Below, piece by piece: positions 26,383 to 36,119 of a DNA stretch of 64,000 nucleotides. The stretch is from positions 3,087,421 through 3,151,420 of the forward strand of contig HE978651.1 of the NCBI GenBank assembly GCA_000285855.2, written 5' to 3'. Numbering within the stretch: position 1 is the stretch's first letter; every line of letters starts with the position of its first letter. The notes below the pieces were generated by a model that worked only from the letters and a program-made list of their open reading frames with translations, made no database searches and had not been told where the DNA came from. The DNA is from Ruminococcus sp. JC304 (GTDB lineage: Bacteria > Bacillota > Clostridia > Lachnospirales > Lachnospiraceae). The position numbers and the translations under genes are program-made.

Positions 26383-27741
26383 CTATTTATAGTTCTCTTC
26401 GTATGCTTTCTGAGCATTTGCTGCTACATCTTCCGGAGTCATATCACCATTCATCATAGTCTGAAGATCTGTATTAAGAACATCCCATACAGCGCTGTTG
26501 ATGTAGGAGTCATAAATCTCGCATTTTGTTGTATCAACATAAGAGTAGTTGTAGAAGTCCTGTGTAACCTGGTCGAATTTGCTCAGGTCAACATCGTCTG
26601 TCTTTGTTAATCCGCTAAGTGCATAGTTCTCTGCTACATAAGAGGAGAATGCAGGTCCTGTAAGTTCCTGTGCAAGGTCAATAGCTGCTGCTAATTTGTC
26701 AGCATCGTCAGCAACCTTAGGATTGATTGCTACTGCATATCCAAGACCGATGTTCTGAGAATCAGGATCCTCTGTTGCATCTGCAGGCTGTGGAAGAACT
26801 GCAAAGCCGATGTTGTTATATTTTTCTTCATCGCTGTCTTTCAGAGTTGCTGCGATATAAGATTCATCCCAGTTACCACCGATAAATGCTGCTGCATCAC
26901 CGGAAATATAGTACTCACGTGCATCTTCGTTTGTTACAGAGTTGAAGTCCTCATTAAAGATCTTGGTTTCTGTGAACAGGTGCTGTGTTTCTGTCAGAGC
27001 TTTTACAAATGCTTCGTCAGTAAATTTGGAACCGCTGTTGTCGATCAGACCCTGGAACCAATCTTTACCTGTATATCTGTTACCTAAAGTAGAAAGGAAG
27101 TCGCTGTTTGCCTGCCATTTTCCGCCATTACCAAATGCAACAGTATCAATACCCTGCTCCTGGAAATATTCGGAAGCTTTCTCAACATCTTCCCATGTGG
27201 ACGGGAATGCATCGTATCCTGCTTCTTTCCACATAGCCTTATCATAGATAACCACTGTACAGGTACCACCTGTCAGTACCGGGTATCCATAAAGCTTATC
27301 GCCAACCTTAAATGGTGTAAAGTAATCCTGATCATATTTATCATAATACGGAGAAGCTTTGATTGTGTCTGTCAGGTCCATAACCAGTCCCTGCTCAGCC
27401 CATGCCCTGGTATTCATACCCTGAAGTAAGAATACATCCGGAAGGTTGTCTGCTGCTGCCAATGTAGCGATCTGTGTTTTGTATTCTGCATTTGCAAGAA
27501 CATTTTCGTTCAATGTAATGTCCGGATGAGCTTCCTGCCATGCTGCAAGAGTTGTACGGAATCCATCAGATCCACCGTTTCCTTCAGACTCCTCTGATGT
27601 GGAGTAATGCATGATCTCAAGTTCACCCTTGTAAGCCAGATCATTCTTTGCAACTTCTGTAGCTGCGCTTACGCCTGTAACGCCTACCATTGATACAACT
27701 GTTGCTGCTGCAAGTGCAACTGCCATGACTTTTTTCTTCAT
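26383..27741 (-). CDS. Extracellular sugar-binding protein of an ABC importer
   Basis: 452 residues, MalE/family 1 solute-binding fold ([25 protein letters not shown], and [14 protein letters not shown] segments). The signal peptide ends VSA before ATE and has no lipobox cysteine, unusual for a Gram-positive binding protein. AAAGGAGG lies 7 nt before the ATG at 27741. First gene of an operon with two permeases; the sugar cannot be told from the sequence. Confidence 0.92.
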   Translation of the reverse strand: MKKKVMAVALAAATVVSMVGVTGVSAATEVAKNDLAYKGELEIMHYSTSEESEGNGGSDGFRTTLAAWQEAHPDITLNENVLANAEYKTQIATLAAADNLPDVFLLQGMNTRAWAEQGLVMDLTDTIKASPYYDKYDQDYFTPFKVGDKLYGYPVLTGGTCTVVIYDKAMWKEAGYDAFPSTWEDVEKASEYFQEQGIDTVAFGNGGKWQANSDFLSTLGNRYTGKDWFQGLIDNSGSKFTDEAFVKALTETQHLFTETKIFNEDFNSVTNEDAREYYISGDAAAFIGGNWDESYIAATLKDSDEEKYNNIGFAVLPQPADATEDPDSQNIGLGYAVAINPKVADDADKLAAAIDLAQELTGPAFSSYVAENYALSGLTKTDDVDLSKFDQVTQDFYNYSYVDTTKCEIYDSYINSAVWDVLNTDLQTMMNGDMTPEDVAANAQKAYEENYK

Positions 27742-27823
27742 TGTGTGTCCTCCTTTTAAAATTAAAATAATTTCGTTCCTTTTGGTGTGTGTGCTTCTCA
27801 AATCCAATTCTCGAAACACCTTT

Positions 27824-27900
27824 CGATTAAGTTTTCCTTGATTTGTTTTACTTAATCGTTTTCTTTCCTTTATTAAACCTCATATCTGCTAATTTGTCAA
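27824..27900 (-). promoter_or_regulatory. Promoter and inverted-repeat operator of the sugar importer
   Basis: TTGACA (27895-27900), 17-nt spacer, TTTAAT (27872-27877) read leftward. CGATTAAG (27824-27831) and CTTAATCG (27851-27858) form an inverted repeat just past the start point, a good LacI-type operator. The rest of 27901-28187 is AT-rich; it contains another copy of the half-site at 28056-28069. Confidence 0.65.
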
Positions 27901-28055
27901 TGCTTATTTTGCTTAAATTATGTATTTCGTATAATTTGCTATATTTTTAATCTGTTTTATTATGCACTTTTACTTTTCTTCATTTTCGCAAGAATTTTAT
28001 CCGTTTATATTTTTTGACTATTTTCGCTTTTTCCAACTATTTATCCGAACTTTAG

Positions 28056-28143
28056 CTTAATCGTTTTCGATACTATTTCCCACAGCTTTTCTTCCCTTTA
28101 CTGTCTCCTGTTTCTTTACATTTTGCCTGTAATCCTCTATACT
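28056..28143 (+). promoter_or_regulatory. Promoter of the 90-residue unknown gene, with an upstream operator half-site
   Basis: TTTACA (28115-28120), 17-nt spacer, TATACT (28138-28143). CTTAATCGTTTTCG at 28056-28069 repeats the element seen in front of the sugar importer. Confidence 0.6.
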
Positions 28144-28187
28144 GTTTTCATCACTATCTGCAGACAGCAGGATCAGGGAGGCAAATT

Positions 28188-28460
28188 ATGTTTCGTTTAT
28201 GGGGCAAAATATGGAAAGATAACCGTTTATTAAGAGATACTGTAATATGTGACGATTCTCAGGATACCAGAACCCACAAAATATTCCGGGGGCTGGAATC
28301 CGTCTGTTATGAAATGGATCTGGGAAATCCTATCTGGCTGGATTCCACTGTCAAGGATTTCCAAAAACATGACAAAGCCAGATTTTATCAGGATAACTTC
28401 ATTGAACAGATTGATTTTGACTATCTGGAGATCCAGGTTATAGAAGAGGACGGTCAATAG
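28188..28460 (+). CDS. Unknown 90-residue protein
   Basis: A soluble, acidic protein with a good ribosome site (GGGAGG, 6 nt) and its own promoter. The sequence is aromatic-rich (LWGKIWKDN, FYQDNFIEQIDFDYLEI) and has no membrane segment or recognised motif. It converges with the next gene over a shared terminator. Its promoter region shares an operator element with the divergent sugar importer, so it may answer to the same repressor. Confidence 0.7.
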   Translation: MFRLWGKIWKDNRLLRDTVICDDSQDTRTHKIFRGLESVCYEMDLGNPIWLDSTVKDFQKHDKARFYQDNFIEQIDFDYLEIQVIEEDGQ

Positions 28461-28470
28461 GCCGTCCTCT
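28445..28470. terminator. Bidirectional terminator between convergent genes
   Basis: AGAGGACGG (28445-28453) pairs perfectly with CCGTCCTCT (28462-28470), overlapping the stop codon of the left gene. Confidence 0.7.
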
Positions 28471-28473
28471 TTG

Positions 28474-29070
28474 TCAATCCATAAACTCCCGGATGATTTC
28501 TCTCATGATCTCCTCTTCCTCAGGAGTAAGCATTCTGCTGAAATGGCTTCCTGCAGCCGCAGTCTGCCGGATACTCTCTGCAATATGTTCTACAATTTCT
28601 TCTCTGGAAGCCTCATCCGGCTTTCCTGCTGCCGGAGTTTCCTCTGTCCAGATCCTGACCTGCTCCACATAATCAGAAAGTGTATTCATAATAAGCTCCT
28701 CCTTATAGGTAAAATCCAAAGCCTGGCGAAGCAGCAAAAGAGCTGCCGGTACAATTGCCCCTACATAGAGATAAGCAAGAGGCACCCCCTTCTGCCCGGC
28801 ACCGGTAGCAGTAAGGGAAATCGCAGTCACCAGGAGAGCGGTACAGAAAAGGGAAGGGTACCATACCATACGATTCATCCTGTTCAGAAGCCTGTCCCTG
28901 GTTCTCCATAAATTCATCCATTTCTCTTTGAGATTTGATTTTATCCCTGTGTTTTTTCTGATCAGTCTTCGATAAGTAAGATGTGTTGTCAGCATCCCTG
29001 CTGCTCCCAGGCCACCCAGGGCAGCCATTGCATAGAGCAGAAGATGCAGATTCATGACCTTCTCCGCCAT
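28474..29070 (-). CDS. Unknown membrane protein with acidic C-terminal tail
   Basis: 198 residues. Three hydrophobic segments (about 10-30, 75-95 and 100-120) precede a cytoplasmic tail rich in Glu (MLTPEEEEIMREIIREF). AAGGAGG lies 5 nt before the ATG at 29070. It stands alone between murF and a convergent gene. Family not recognised. Confidence 0.7.
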   Translation of the reverse strand: MAEKVMNLHLLLYAMAALGGLGAAGMLTTHLTYRRLIRKNTGIKSNLKEKWMNLWRTRDRLLNRMNRMVWYPSLFCTALLVTAISLTATGAGQKGVPLAYLYVGAIVPAALLLLRQALDFTYKEELIMNTLSDYVEQVRIWTEETPAAGKPDEASREEIVEHIAESIRQTAAAGSHFSRMLTPEEEEIMREIIREFMD

Positions 29071-29229
29071 AACATCCTCCTTCTGATTCTGAACTGCAGT
29101 CATTCCGTAAAATTCCTCTTCCCGTTTCACAGTCTCAAGGTATTTTTCGAAATCTCCATAAATGTATTATACCTCTGTCACAGCCCCCGGGAAACTAAAT
29201 TCGTTCGTCAAATTCAGCCACAAAAATAC

Positions 29230-29254
29230 AGAACCTGCATATAAAGCAGATTCT
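29230..29254 (-). terminator. Terminator after murF
   Basis: AGAATCTGC and GCAGGTTCT pair on the minus strand (one G-T pair), followed by a T-rich tail. Confidence 0.65.
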
Positions 29255-29317
29255 GCATCTATTCCTGTCTATTTCATTTTCTTCAGCACACACCAACCGG
29301 TATTTGCTTTTCCTCTT

Positions 29318-30688
29318 TTACATTTTCTGTAATGCTTCAACAACTTCCTCAAACTTCATAAAATGAGATGCTTTTACCAGAATCGTATCCTCTTTCTGTA
29401 CATATTTTTTCAGATGAGCCAGAAGGCTTTCTCTGTCTGGCTCATAAATCACCTCCAGGGAGGGATTCGCCTCAGCTGCTGCTTCTGCCATATTCTTGCA
29501 GAGTGCACCTGTACAGATCAGTACATCTATTCTGCATTTACCGGCATGCTCTCCCACTTCCCTGTGAAGCTCCGCCTCATTGGTTCCCAGCTCTCCCATG
29601 TCACCAAGGATAGCTACTCTACGTCCGGCTCCGTCCTGAAGCACATCCAGGGAAGCCTTCATGGACATTGGATTGGCATTATAACAGTCATCCACGATCA
29701 GGAATTTCTCTGTCTCAATCATTTTAAAACGTCCGCTTACCGGCTCCAGGCTCCCAATTCCGGCCTTGATCTGCTCCGGTGTCAGTCCATAAATCCTGCC
29801 CACAGCTGCCGCTGCCAGGGCATTATATACCATATGACGCCCTGGCATAGGAATATCCACTGTAAAAACAACATCTCCCATATGTATGGTACAGGTCATT
29901 CCCTTTAGTCCACGGCTGATGATCTGATCTCCATATACCTGGCATTCTCCATTCATCCCAAAAAATACCGGTGAAATTCCCTCATAGTCTTTTACTGTAG
30001 ATAGCTTATCATCGTCTCCGTTTAATACAATATGGCCGTCTTTCTTCAGAAACTTGAATATTTCCGTCTTAGCACGCAGTACACCATCTCTGTCTCCCAG
30101 ATTCTCCAGATGGCAGGTACCGATATTAGTGATCACACAGGTATCCGGTCTGGCAATCCTTGCCAGCCTGGTCATCTCTCCAAAATCACTGATTCCCATT
30201 TCCAGCACTGCCAGTTCATCCTCTTCCCGCAGACGGAACACAGTCAGGGGCAATCCCAGTTCATTATTAAAGTTTCCCTGTGTTTTCAAAGTGCGGTATT
30301 TCTGGCTGAGTACAGAAGCGATCACTTCCTTGGTGCTGGTCTTGCCTACGCTTCCGGTAATCCCAACTACCGGAATCTGAAGCTGCTTCAGATAGAATTC
30401 CGCAATGTCCTTTACTGCCTGAAGGGAGGATTCCACCACAATATATGGAAAATCCGCACTTTCCAGTACATGCTCAGACAATGTTGCCAGCGCTCCTGCT
30501 TCCATCACCTGAGGGATAAATCTGTGGGCATCTACCCTTTCTCCTACGATAGGCACAAACAGACACCCCTTATCTGCCTTTCTGCTGTCAGTAACAACAG
30601 ACTGCACCTCTTCCTGCATTTTGTCTGCCAGTCCATAATAAGTGCCTCCGCAGACCTGTGTAATATGTTCCAGAGTTAAATTCTTCAT
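29318..30688 (-). CDS. murF: UDP-MurNAc-tripeptide--D-Ala-D-Ala ligase
   Basis: 456 residues of the Mur ligase fold with the ATP loop GSVGKTSTK (112-120) and DCYNANPMSMKASL. It adds D-Ala-D-Ala to the peptidoglycan precursor in the cytoplasm. It follows ddl, which makes that dipeptide, by 69 nt; the pair probably form one transcript. Confidence 0.97.
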   Translation of the reverse strand: MKNLTLEHITQVCGGTYYGLADKMQEEVQSVVTDSRKADKGCLFVPIVGERVDAHRFIPQVMEAGALATLSEHVLESADFPYIVVESSLQAVKDIAEFYLKQLQIPVVGITGSVGKTSTKEVIASVLSQKYRTLKTQGNFNNELGLPLTVFRLREEDELAVLEMGISDFGEMTRLARIARPDTCVITNIGTCHLENLGDRDGVLRAKTEIFKFLKKDGHIVLNGDDDKLSTVKDYEGISPVFFGMNGECQVYGDQIISRGLKGMTCTIHMGDVVFTVDIPMPGRHMVYNALAAAAVGRIYGLTPEQIKAGIGSLEPVSGRFKMIETEKFLIVDDCYNANPMSMKASLDVLQDGAGRRVAILGDMGELGTNEAELHREVGEHAGKCRIDVLICTGALCKNMAEAAAEANPSLEVIYEPDRESLLAHLKKYVQKEDTILVKASHFMKFEEVVEALQKM

Positions 30689-30757
30689 AATATCTTCTTT
30701 CTGTTTTCTCTTCTTTTGGATTCTGTTGGCTTCTGTCCTGACAGCTCTGGCTCCAGA

Positions 30758-31792
30758 CTACTGATACTTTCTCAGAGACACTTCGATCAGTTTCTCACAG
30801 AGGGTAGGGTAATCAATTCCAAGTACTCCGGCTTCCTGAGGGATCAGACTGGTAGGTGTCATTCCCGGCAGGGTATTGGCCTCCAGACAGTACATATCCC
30901 CGTTTTCCTTCATCATGAAATCCAGACGGCAGTATCCCTCCATAAACAGAGCCTTCGCTCCTGCCTCTGCATAATGCTGCATTTTTTCAGTAAGCTCCGG
31001 TGAAAGCTCTGCAGGACAGGTCTCGATGGTAGATCCGGCCTGATATTTATTTTTATAATCATAGAATCCCTGTATGGGAGCAATTTCTATGACAGGATAT
31101 GCTTTCCCGTCTACTACAGCCACTGAGAACTCACGTCCCTTAATATATTCCTCAATAACTACCTCGTCCTCATAGGAATAGGCATCCTTCAACGCCTGCT
31201 CATATTCCTTCTGGTCATTTACAATATAAACTCCCACACTGGAACCGCCGCAGCAGGTCTTGACCACTACAGGGAATTCCATTCCCAGCGCCTTCAGATC
31301 TGTGGTCATCTGAGACTTTACCATAGAAACTCCCCTTGGTGTAGGTACATGGTTCATCATAAACATCTGCTTGGTGATTCCCTTGTCCATAGCCATTGCA
31401 CTGCTAAGATATCCTGTTCCTGTATAACGGATTCCCATCAGATCAAAAGTGGCCTGAAGTCTGCCATCTTCTCCATTGGAGCCATGCAGTCCCAGAAAAA
31501 CAATGTCTGCCATTTCACAGAGCTTCAGGATATTTTCCCCGAAAAAGCTTCTGCGTTCTTTTTTCATAGTTTCTATTTTATCATCAAACCCGGACATATA
31601 TGCAGAGGCAGCGTCCACATCATATTCCTCAGGGAAAGGATTCTCCCAGTCTACATTCTCCACTCCACAGAAAACATCTGCAAGAATTGCCTGATGTCCT
31701 TTCTGGCGCAAAGCCTTACAAATACCAGTTCCGGATATAATGGAAATGGCACGCTCTGTACTTGTTCCTCCAGCCAATACAACAATCTTCAT
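30758..31792 (-). CDS. ddl: D-alanine--D-alanine ligase
   Basis: 344 residues, ATP-grasp fold. LGLHGSNGEDGRLQATFD, ETCPAELSPELTEKMQ and LPGMTPTSLIPQEA are characteristic. It makes the D-Ala-D-Ala that MurF uses. AAGGAGG precedes the ATG at 31792, so the open frame up to 31849 is not coding. The upstream L,D-transpeptidase ends 57 nt away. Confidence 0.96.
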   Translation of the reverse strand: MKIVVLAGGTSTERAISIISGTGICKALRQKGHQAILADVFCGVENVDWENPFPEEYDVDAASAYMSGFDDKIETMKKERRSFFGENILKLCEMADIVFLGLHGSNGEDGRLQATFDLMGIRYTGTGYLSSAMAMDKGITKQMFMMNHVPTPRGVSMVKSQMTTDLKALGMEFPVVVKTCCGGSSVGVYIVNDQKEYEQALKDAYSYEDEVVIEEYIKGREFSVAVVDGKAYPVIEIAPIQGFYDYKNKYQAGSTIETCPAELSPELTEKMQHYAEAGAKALFMEGYCRLDFMMKENGDMYCLEANTLPGMTPTSLIPQEAGVLGIDYPTLCEKLIEVSLRKYQ

Positions 31793-31849
31793 TTTATTCC
31801 TCCTTATAACACATGCCGTTATTATAATACGATTGCGCCAAAATAACAA

Positions 31850-33229
31850 CTATCCATAAATGATAACCGGAGTATTTTTCTCCACTGCACTGTAAATGAT
31901 CTGAACCTGATCGGCCGGTGCACAGATACAGCCATGAGTTCCCTCAAAATCATAAATCTGTCCGCCGAATTCTGTTCTCCAGGGAGCATCATTGATTCCC
32001 AGACCACCACCAAAAGGAATCCAGTAATTTACAGATCCCGGATAATCCTCTCCGGGTACTGTATATCCAGATATCTTCTCTCCTGTGGAATAGCAGCCCA
32101 CAGGGGTAGAACAGTTGGGAACATTGGGATTTCCGGTAAGGATCTGCGCATCTGCTGTAGGAACTCCGTCTTTATAATATACCATCCTCTGGGCAGTAAG
32201 ACTGATTTCTATATAGGTATATCCGATATCATTGGTTTTACGGCTCAGGCCCTCATGGGCGTACTCCGGCTCCCTTACCTGGGTTTTGCCTTCTTTGATC
32301 AGCCCTGTCAATGCCTTTACCTCTGCTTCCTGATCGATCTGCCATCCATAATTGCCGCCCTCTATTGTGATTTCCTGTCCGTCATAGGTATGAAAGATTC
32401 TGCTATTTCCAACAGTATCATACTTTTCACTCAGACCCTTCACATAAGCAGTCACCTGCTTTTTGTCCAGAGTATAATTACCTTTTTTGTCTTTCTTCAG
32501 CCAGTTTTTAATCGTCTCTCTGTCTACAGTCTCTGTGCGGTCATCAAAATCATAGGTGATCACCACATCTGTCAGCTTATTGATCTGCTCACAGTTTTTC
32601 ACCAGCATTTCATCATTCTGATAAACAGACGGTTTCTTATAGCAGCCGCTTTCTTCCAGATTTACAGCCACTTTTCCGGTAAGCATAGCATCCAGGATTA
32701 CCTGGCGGGTCTTTTCCGGATTCAGGGCTGCTCCCTCTACCTCAGGAATAATGATAAATTTATCATCTTTTTCTGCAATATATGCATCCGAAGGCTCCGT
32801 ACTGTTCTCAGGCTGCATGCATTTCAGAGCGGCAACTGCCGTTTCTTCCTTCTGTTCATCATACTGGATCGAAGATGGGATCTCATAGTCCTGATGCTGA
32901 TTAAAAGCCAGGAACCAGCGGAAACGCTGCTGTTCCTTTACCAGCTGGTTTACACTGCCGTCAGACTTGTAGGAAAGCCCTGCATCCTGGGCACTGATGC
33001 TCTCCTGTCCGTTATTTCTGGTTTCCACAGCCAGCACATAAGCGCCGATCCGTTCATCCAGAAGCTTCTCTGATTCCTCTACCGTCATATAGGAACAGTT
33101 AAATCCATTTACCATAGAACCGGGCAGGAAATGACTGGTAAAATAATAAACCCCATATCCATAAGCGCCTGCTGCGAGCAAAAGCAGGATGATGATCAGG
33201 CTGATCAGAATTTTTTTTCGGGTACTCAT
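31850..33229 (-). CDS. L,D-transpeptidase with peptidoglycan-binding-like domain (YkuD)
   Basis: 459 residues. An N-terminal membrane anchor (about 8-30), a large extracellular helical/beta region of the PG_binding_4 type, and a C-terminal YkuD domain whose catalytic Cys434 lies in GTHGCICAP. It makes 3-3 cross-links in the wall or attaches proteins to it. The catalytic His432 immediately precedes Gly-Cys as in the family. Placed just before ddl and murF, fitting a wall-synthesis cluster. The ATG at 33229 follows GGGGAG. Confidence 0.9.
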   Translation of the reverse strand: MSTRKKILISLIIILLLLAAGAYGYGVYYFTSHFLPGSMVNGFNCSYMTVEESEKLLDERIGAYVLAVETRNNGQESISAQDAGLSYKSDGSVNQLVKEQQRFRWFLAFNQHQDYEIPSSIQYDEQKEETAVAALKCMQPENSTEPSDAYIAEKDDKFIIIPEVEGAALNPEKTRQVILDAMLTGKVAVNLEESGCYKKPSVYQNDEMLVKNCEQINKLTDVVITYDFDDRTETVDRETIKNWLKKDKKGNYTLDKKQVTAYVKGLSEKYDTVGNSRIFHTYDGQEITIEGGNYGWQIDQEAEVKALTGLIKEGKTQVREPEYAHEGLSRKTNDIGYTYIEISLTAQRMVYYKDGVPTADAQILTGNPNVPNCSTPVGCYSTGEKISGYTVPGEDYPGSVNYWIPFGGGLGINDAPWRTEFGGQIYDFEGTHGCICAPADQVQIIYSAVEKNTPVIIYG

Positions 33230-33254
33230 TTTTCTCCCCTTTCCAACTACAACC

Positions 33255-33280
33255 GCCCGGCACACAAAAATATGCCGGGC
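33255..33280. terminator. Hairpin between the aminotransferase and L,D-transpeptidase genes
   Basis: GCCCGGCA pairs perfectly with TGCCGGGC (33255-33262, 33273-33280). The following U-tract is poor, so termination may be partial. Confidence 0.5.
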
Positions 33281-33311
33281 AGTTTATCGTTATCGTAAAT
33301 TTTTATTCAGT

Positions 33312-34598
33312 TCAGGCATTCTCCAGAAGCTTTTCCACACTTGCAAGTTTTACACAAAGTACAAATACTTCCGCTGCTTTTCCAAGCTCTTCCGGAGTCG
33401 GGAAGCTTGGTGCGATACGGATATTGGAGTCTTTAGGATCCTTTCCGTATGGATAGGTAGCACCTGCTCCTGTCAGTACAACGCCTGCCTCTTTTGCTTT
33501 GGCTACGATTGCTTTTGCACATCCTTCCATTGAATCAAAGGAAATGAAGTATCCACCATGAGGTTTTGTCCACTCACCGATTCCAAGACCACTGAGTTCT
33601 CTGTCCAGTGTATCCAGAACCATTTCAAATTTCGGGCGGAGAATATCTGCATGCTTTCTCATGTGTGCATGAAGTCCCTCCAGATCCTTGAAAAATCTTA
33701 CGTGACGAAGCTGGTTTAATTTGTCATGTCCAATTGTCTGGATCTGCATATAGCTGCGGAAATCTGCCAGGTTTGCTTTGGAAGCTGCAACTGCTGCAAT
33801 ACCGGAACCTGGAAAGCTTACTTTGGATGTTGATGTGAATTTATATACAAGATCAGGGTTTCCTGCTTTTGCACATGCCTCAAGAATTTCCACAAGAAAA
33901 TCCTGATTATCGTCATAGAGATGGTGAATGCTGTATGCGTTATCCCAGTAAATACGGAAATCAGGTGCTGCCGGTTTCAGTCTTGCAAAGCGTTCTACTG
34001 TTTCTTTGGAATATGTGTAACCCTGGGGATTAGAATATTTCGGTACACACCAGATTCCTTTGATTGCTGCATCTTCGCTGACAAGTTTCTCTACCATATC
34101 CATATCCGGACCCTGTGGAGTCATTGGTACGTTGATCATTTCGATTCCAAAGAATTCTGTGATCTTGAAATGACGGTCATATCCAGGTACAGGACAGAGG
34201 AATTTTACTTTGTCAAGTTTACACCATGGTGTATTTCCCATTACGCCGTGAGTCATGGAACGTGCAATGCTGTCAAACATTACATTCAGGCTGGAGTTTC
34301 CATAGATGATAATGTGTTCCGGGTCTACTTCGGACATTTCACCGAGAAGACGTTTTGCTTCCGGAATTCCGTCGATGACTCCATAATTACGGCAGTCTAC
34401 ACCTGTTTCGCATTTAAGATCTGAGTCACTTCCTAATACATCCATTAATTCCATGGAAAGATTAAGCTGATCTGCTGCCGGTTTTCCACGTGACATATCA
34501 AGGGCAAGTCCCTGTGCTTTGATGTCTGCGAATTCTTTATCCAGCTGTGCCTTGAGTGTAAGCAGTTCCTCTTTACTCATGTCGCTGTATTTTTTCAT
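33312..34598 (-). CDS. Class Ic aspartate-type aminotransferase
   Basis: 428 residues, PLP-dependent fold type I. The Schiff-base Lys lies in TSTSKVSFPGSGIA, and YWDNAYSIHHL provides the conserved Asp and Tyr. Length and segments match the PF12897 (MocR-like, class Ic) aminotransferases, which use aspartate in actinobacteria. Amino group donor here is inferred. AAGGAGG fixes the ATG at 34598. Confidence 0.88.
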   Translation of the reverse strand: MKKYSDMSKEELLTLKAQLDKEFADIKAQGLALDMSRGKPAADQLNLSMELMDVLGSDSDLKCETGVDCRNYGVIDGIPEAKRLLGEMSEVDPEHIIIYGNSSLNVMFDSIARSMTHGVMGNTPWCKLDKVKFLCPVPGYDRHFKITEFFGIEMINVPMTPQGPDMDMVEKLVSEDAAIKGIWCVPKYSNPQGYTYSKETVERFARLKPAAPDFRIYWDNAYSIHHLYDDNQDFLVEILEACAKAGNPDLVYKFTSTSKVSFPGSGIAAVAASKANLADFRSYMQIQTIGHDKLNQLRHVRFFKDLEGLHAHMRKHADILRPKFEMVLDTLDRELSGLGIGEWTKPHGGYFISFDSMEGCAKAIVAKAKEAGVVLTGAGATYPYGKDPKDSNIRIAPSFPTPEELGKAAEVFVLCVKLASVEKLLENA

Positions 34599-34771
34599 AA
34601 TATTCCTCCTTGTTCTGCCATAGATACAAACGGCTATTCCGCAAAGGGCAAGCATTTGTTTTTCCTGCGGCAACATTTTTTACGCTTTTTACATTTTAGT
34701 ATGGTAAATCGGGGATTGTCAAGTGTTTTTGGCGAATTGTTAATATAAATCAAAATATGTATGTCTCGGGA

Positions 34772-36094
34772 TTATCGGGTAAAGTAGAGGAAATCGGCGC
34801 AGGGGCGCTGAGTATTTCCGATGAGTTTGTTCATTACTTTTCCATTGAAGTATAATGTTGCGGAGCCACCGCCATCCAGGTTGTAAGCATAGGTACAGCC
34901 ATAGGATTTAAAAACATTAACCATATCCCAGTGATTCAGTCCTGAGTAATTTCCAGTGTCTGTTACAAGGAGTACATAGTCATTGGGCTTTACCATCCCC
35001 ACTGCTGTACGGGGATAATATTTCTCTGTTTCTGCCCACGGCAGCTGTGCTGCGCCATCCTTGATCAGGATCGGTCCGAAGTTATAGGTATCTTTTACAC
35101 CGGCTGCCAACAGATCTTTTCCCATAAGGCCCTGAGCAGGGGTATAGATCGTTCCGTTATTTTTAACTGCCATAACAGAATAACTGGTCATATAGTTGCC
35201 GTAAATGATTCCATTTTTGATGCACATTCCAAGTGGAGAAGGTTTTCCTGTCCCATAGTCAAAAGCACTGCCGTTTACCCCGATGATTCCGCCATTGGAG
35301 GATACTGCTGAGGAAGTAGTCTGACGTTCCCCGCCGTAGGTTCCGTTGGAAAGTGCAGATCTCAGTTGTTTGGGACTGGCAGTTTTTATATGTGCAGCCC
35401 AGTAAGAAATACCGTGGACAGATTTACGCTCCAGCTTGATATTCAGGGTGCTGCTTTTATATGTATAGGTATTTCCGCTCTGACTGACTGTCGGCTTTGC
35501 ATCTGAAGATTTTACACGCTGTCCTTTGGCATTGACATAATATTTTCCTACCCAGGTATTCTTTGCCATAGCTCCTGTTTTCTTGCTGAAATAGTAATAA
35601 TATTTTCCTATTTTTTGCCATCCCTTTGCCATGGTGGAATTGCTGAGAAAATAATATTTTTTCCCATCCTCAGTGAGCCACTGGCTGGCGATAGCCACAC
35701 CGGATTTATTGAAATAATAGGTATATTTATCTCCTGTTGCCCAGCGATTGCGGAACATAGCTCCATTTTTACGGTTATAATAATATTTGTTGCCGGAACG
35801 CTTCATCCATCCGGTGAACCGTTTCCCATTGGAATTGCTGTAGTAATAGTATCCCTTGTATTTAAAAGAACCGCAGATGAGACGGCCTTTGGAGTTGTAG
35901 AAATAGTAGTCTCCGCCTATTTTCTGCCATCCGGTTTTCTTAGATGTAATGCTGACAGAGGTTTCATTCTGTTTGACGTAAGCTGCTGCCTGTACGGAGG
36001 CTGTACTCATAAAAATTCCCGCTGTCAGAAATAATGCCAGCATAAGAAATACTGCCAGTTTCCTGAAAAATAATTTTCCTTTCATTTTTGTCAT
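34772..36094 (-). CDS. Secreted phosphodiester glycosidase with cell-wall-binding repeats
   Basis: 440 residues. A signal peptide (about 1-37, ending VQA), then about six choline-binding-like repeats of about 20 residues rich in Tyr, Trp and Gly (GWQKIGGDYYFYN, GWMKRSGNKYYYN, QWLTEDGKKYYF), then a NAGPA/phosphodiester-glycosidase domain (about 215-440) with VNGSAFDYGTG and YNLDGGGSATLY. It probably acts on phosphodiester-linked sugars at the cell surface, possibly teichoic acid or exopolymers. Start at 36094 or 36085 cannot be decided. Confidence 0.85.
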   Translation of the reverse strand: MTKMKGKLFFRKLAVFLMLALFLTAGIFMSTASVQAAAYVKQNETSVSITSKKTGWQKIGGDYYFYNSKGRLICGSFKYKGYYYYSNSNGKRFTGWMKRSGNKYYYNRKNGAMFRNRWATGDKYTYYFNKSGVAIASQWLTEDGKKYYFLSNSTMAKGWQKIGKYYYYFSKKTGAMAKNTWVGKYYVNAKGQRVKSSDAKPTVSQSGNTYTYKSSTLNIKLERKSVHGISYWAAHIKTASPKQLRSALSNGTYGGERQTTSSAVSSNGGIIGVNGSAFDYGTGKPSPLGMCIKNGIIYGNYMTSYSVMAVKNNGTIYTPAQGLMGKDLLAAGVKDTYNFGPILIKDGAAQLPWAETEKYYPRTAVGMVKPNDYVLLVTDTGNYSGLNHWDMVNVFKSYGCTYAYNLDGGGSATLYFNGKVMNKLIGNTQRPCADFLYFTR

Positions 36095-36119
36095 CTGCCT
36101 TTCCCCGATGTATGATACT

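Noticed and set aside
31934-33073. 379-residue open frame on the + strand
   Set aside because: Antisense to the L,D-transpeptidase; no start signals.
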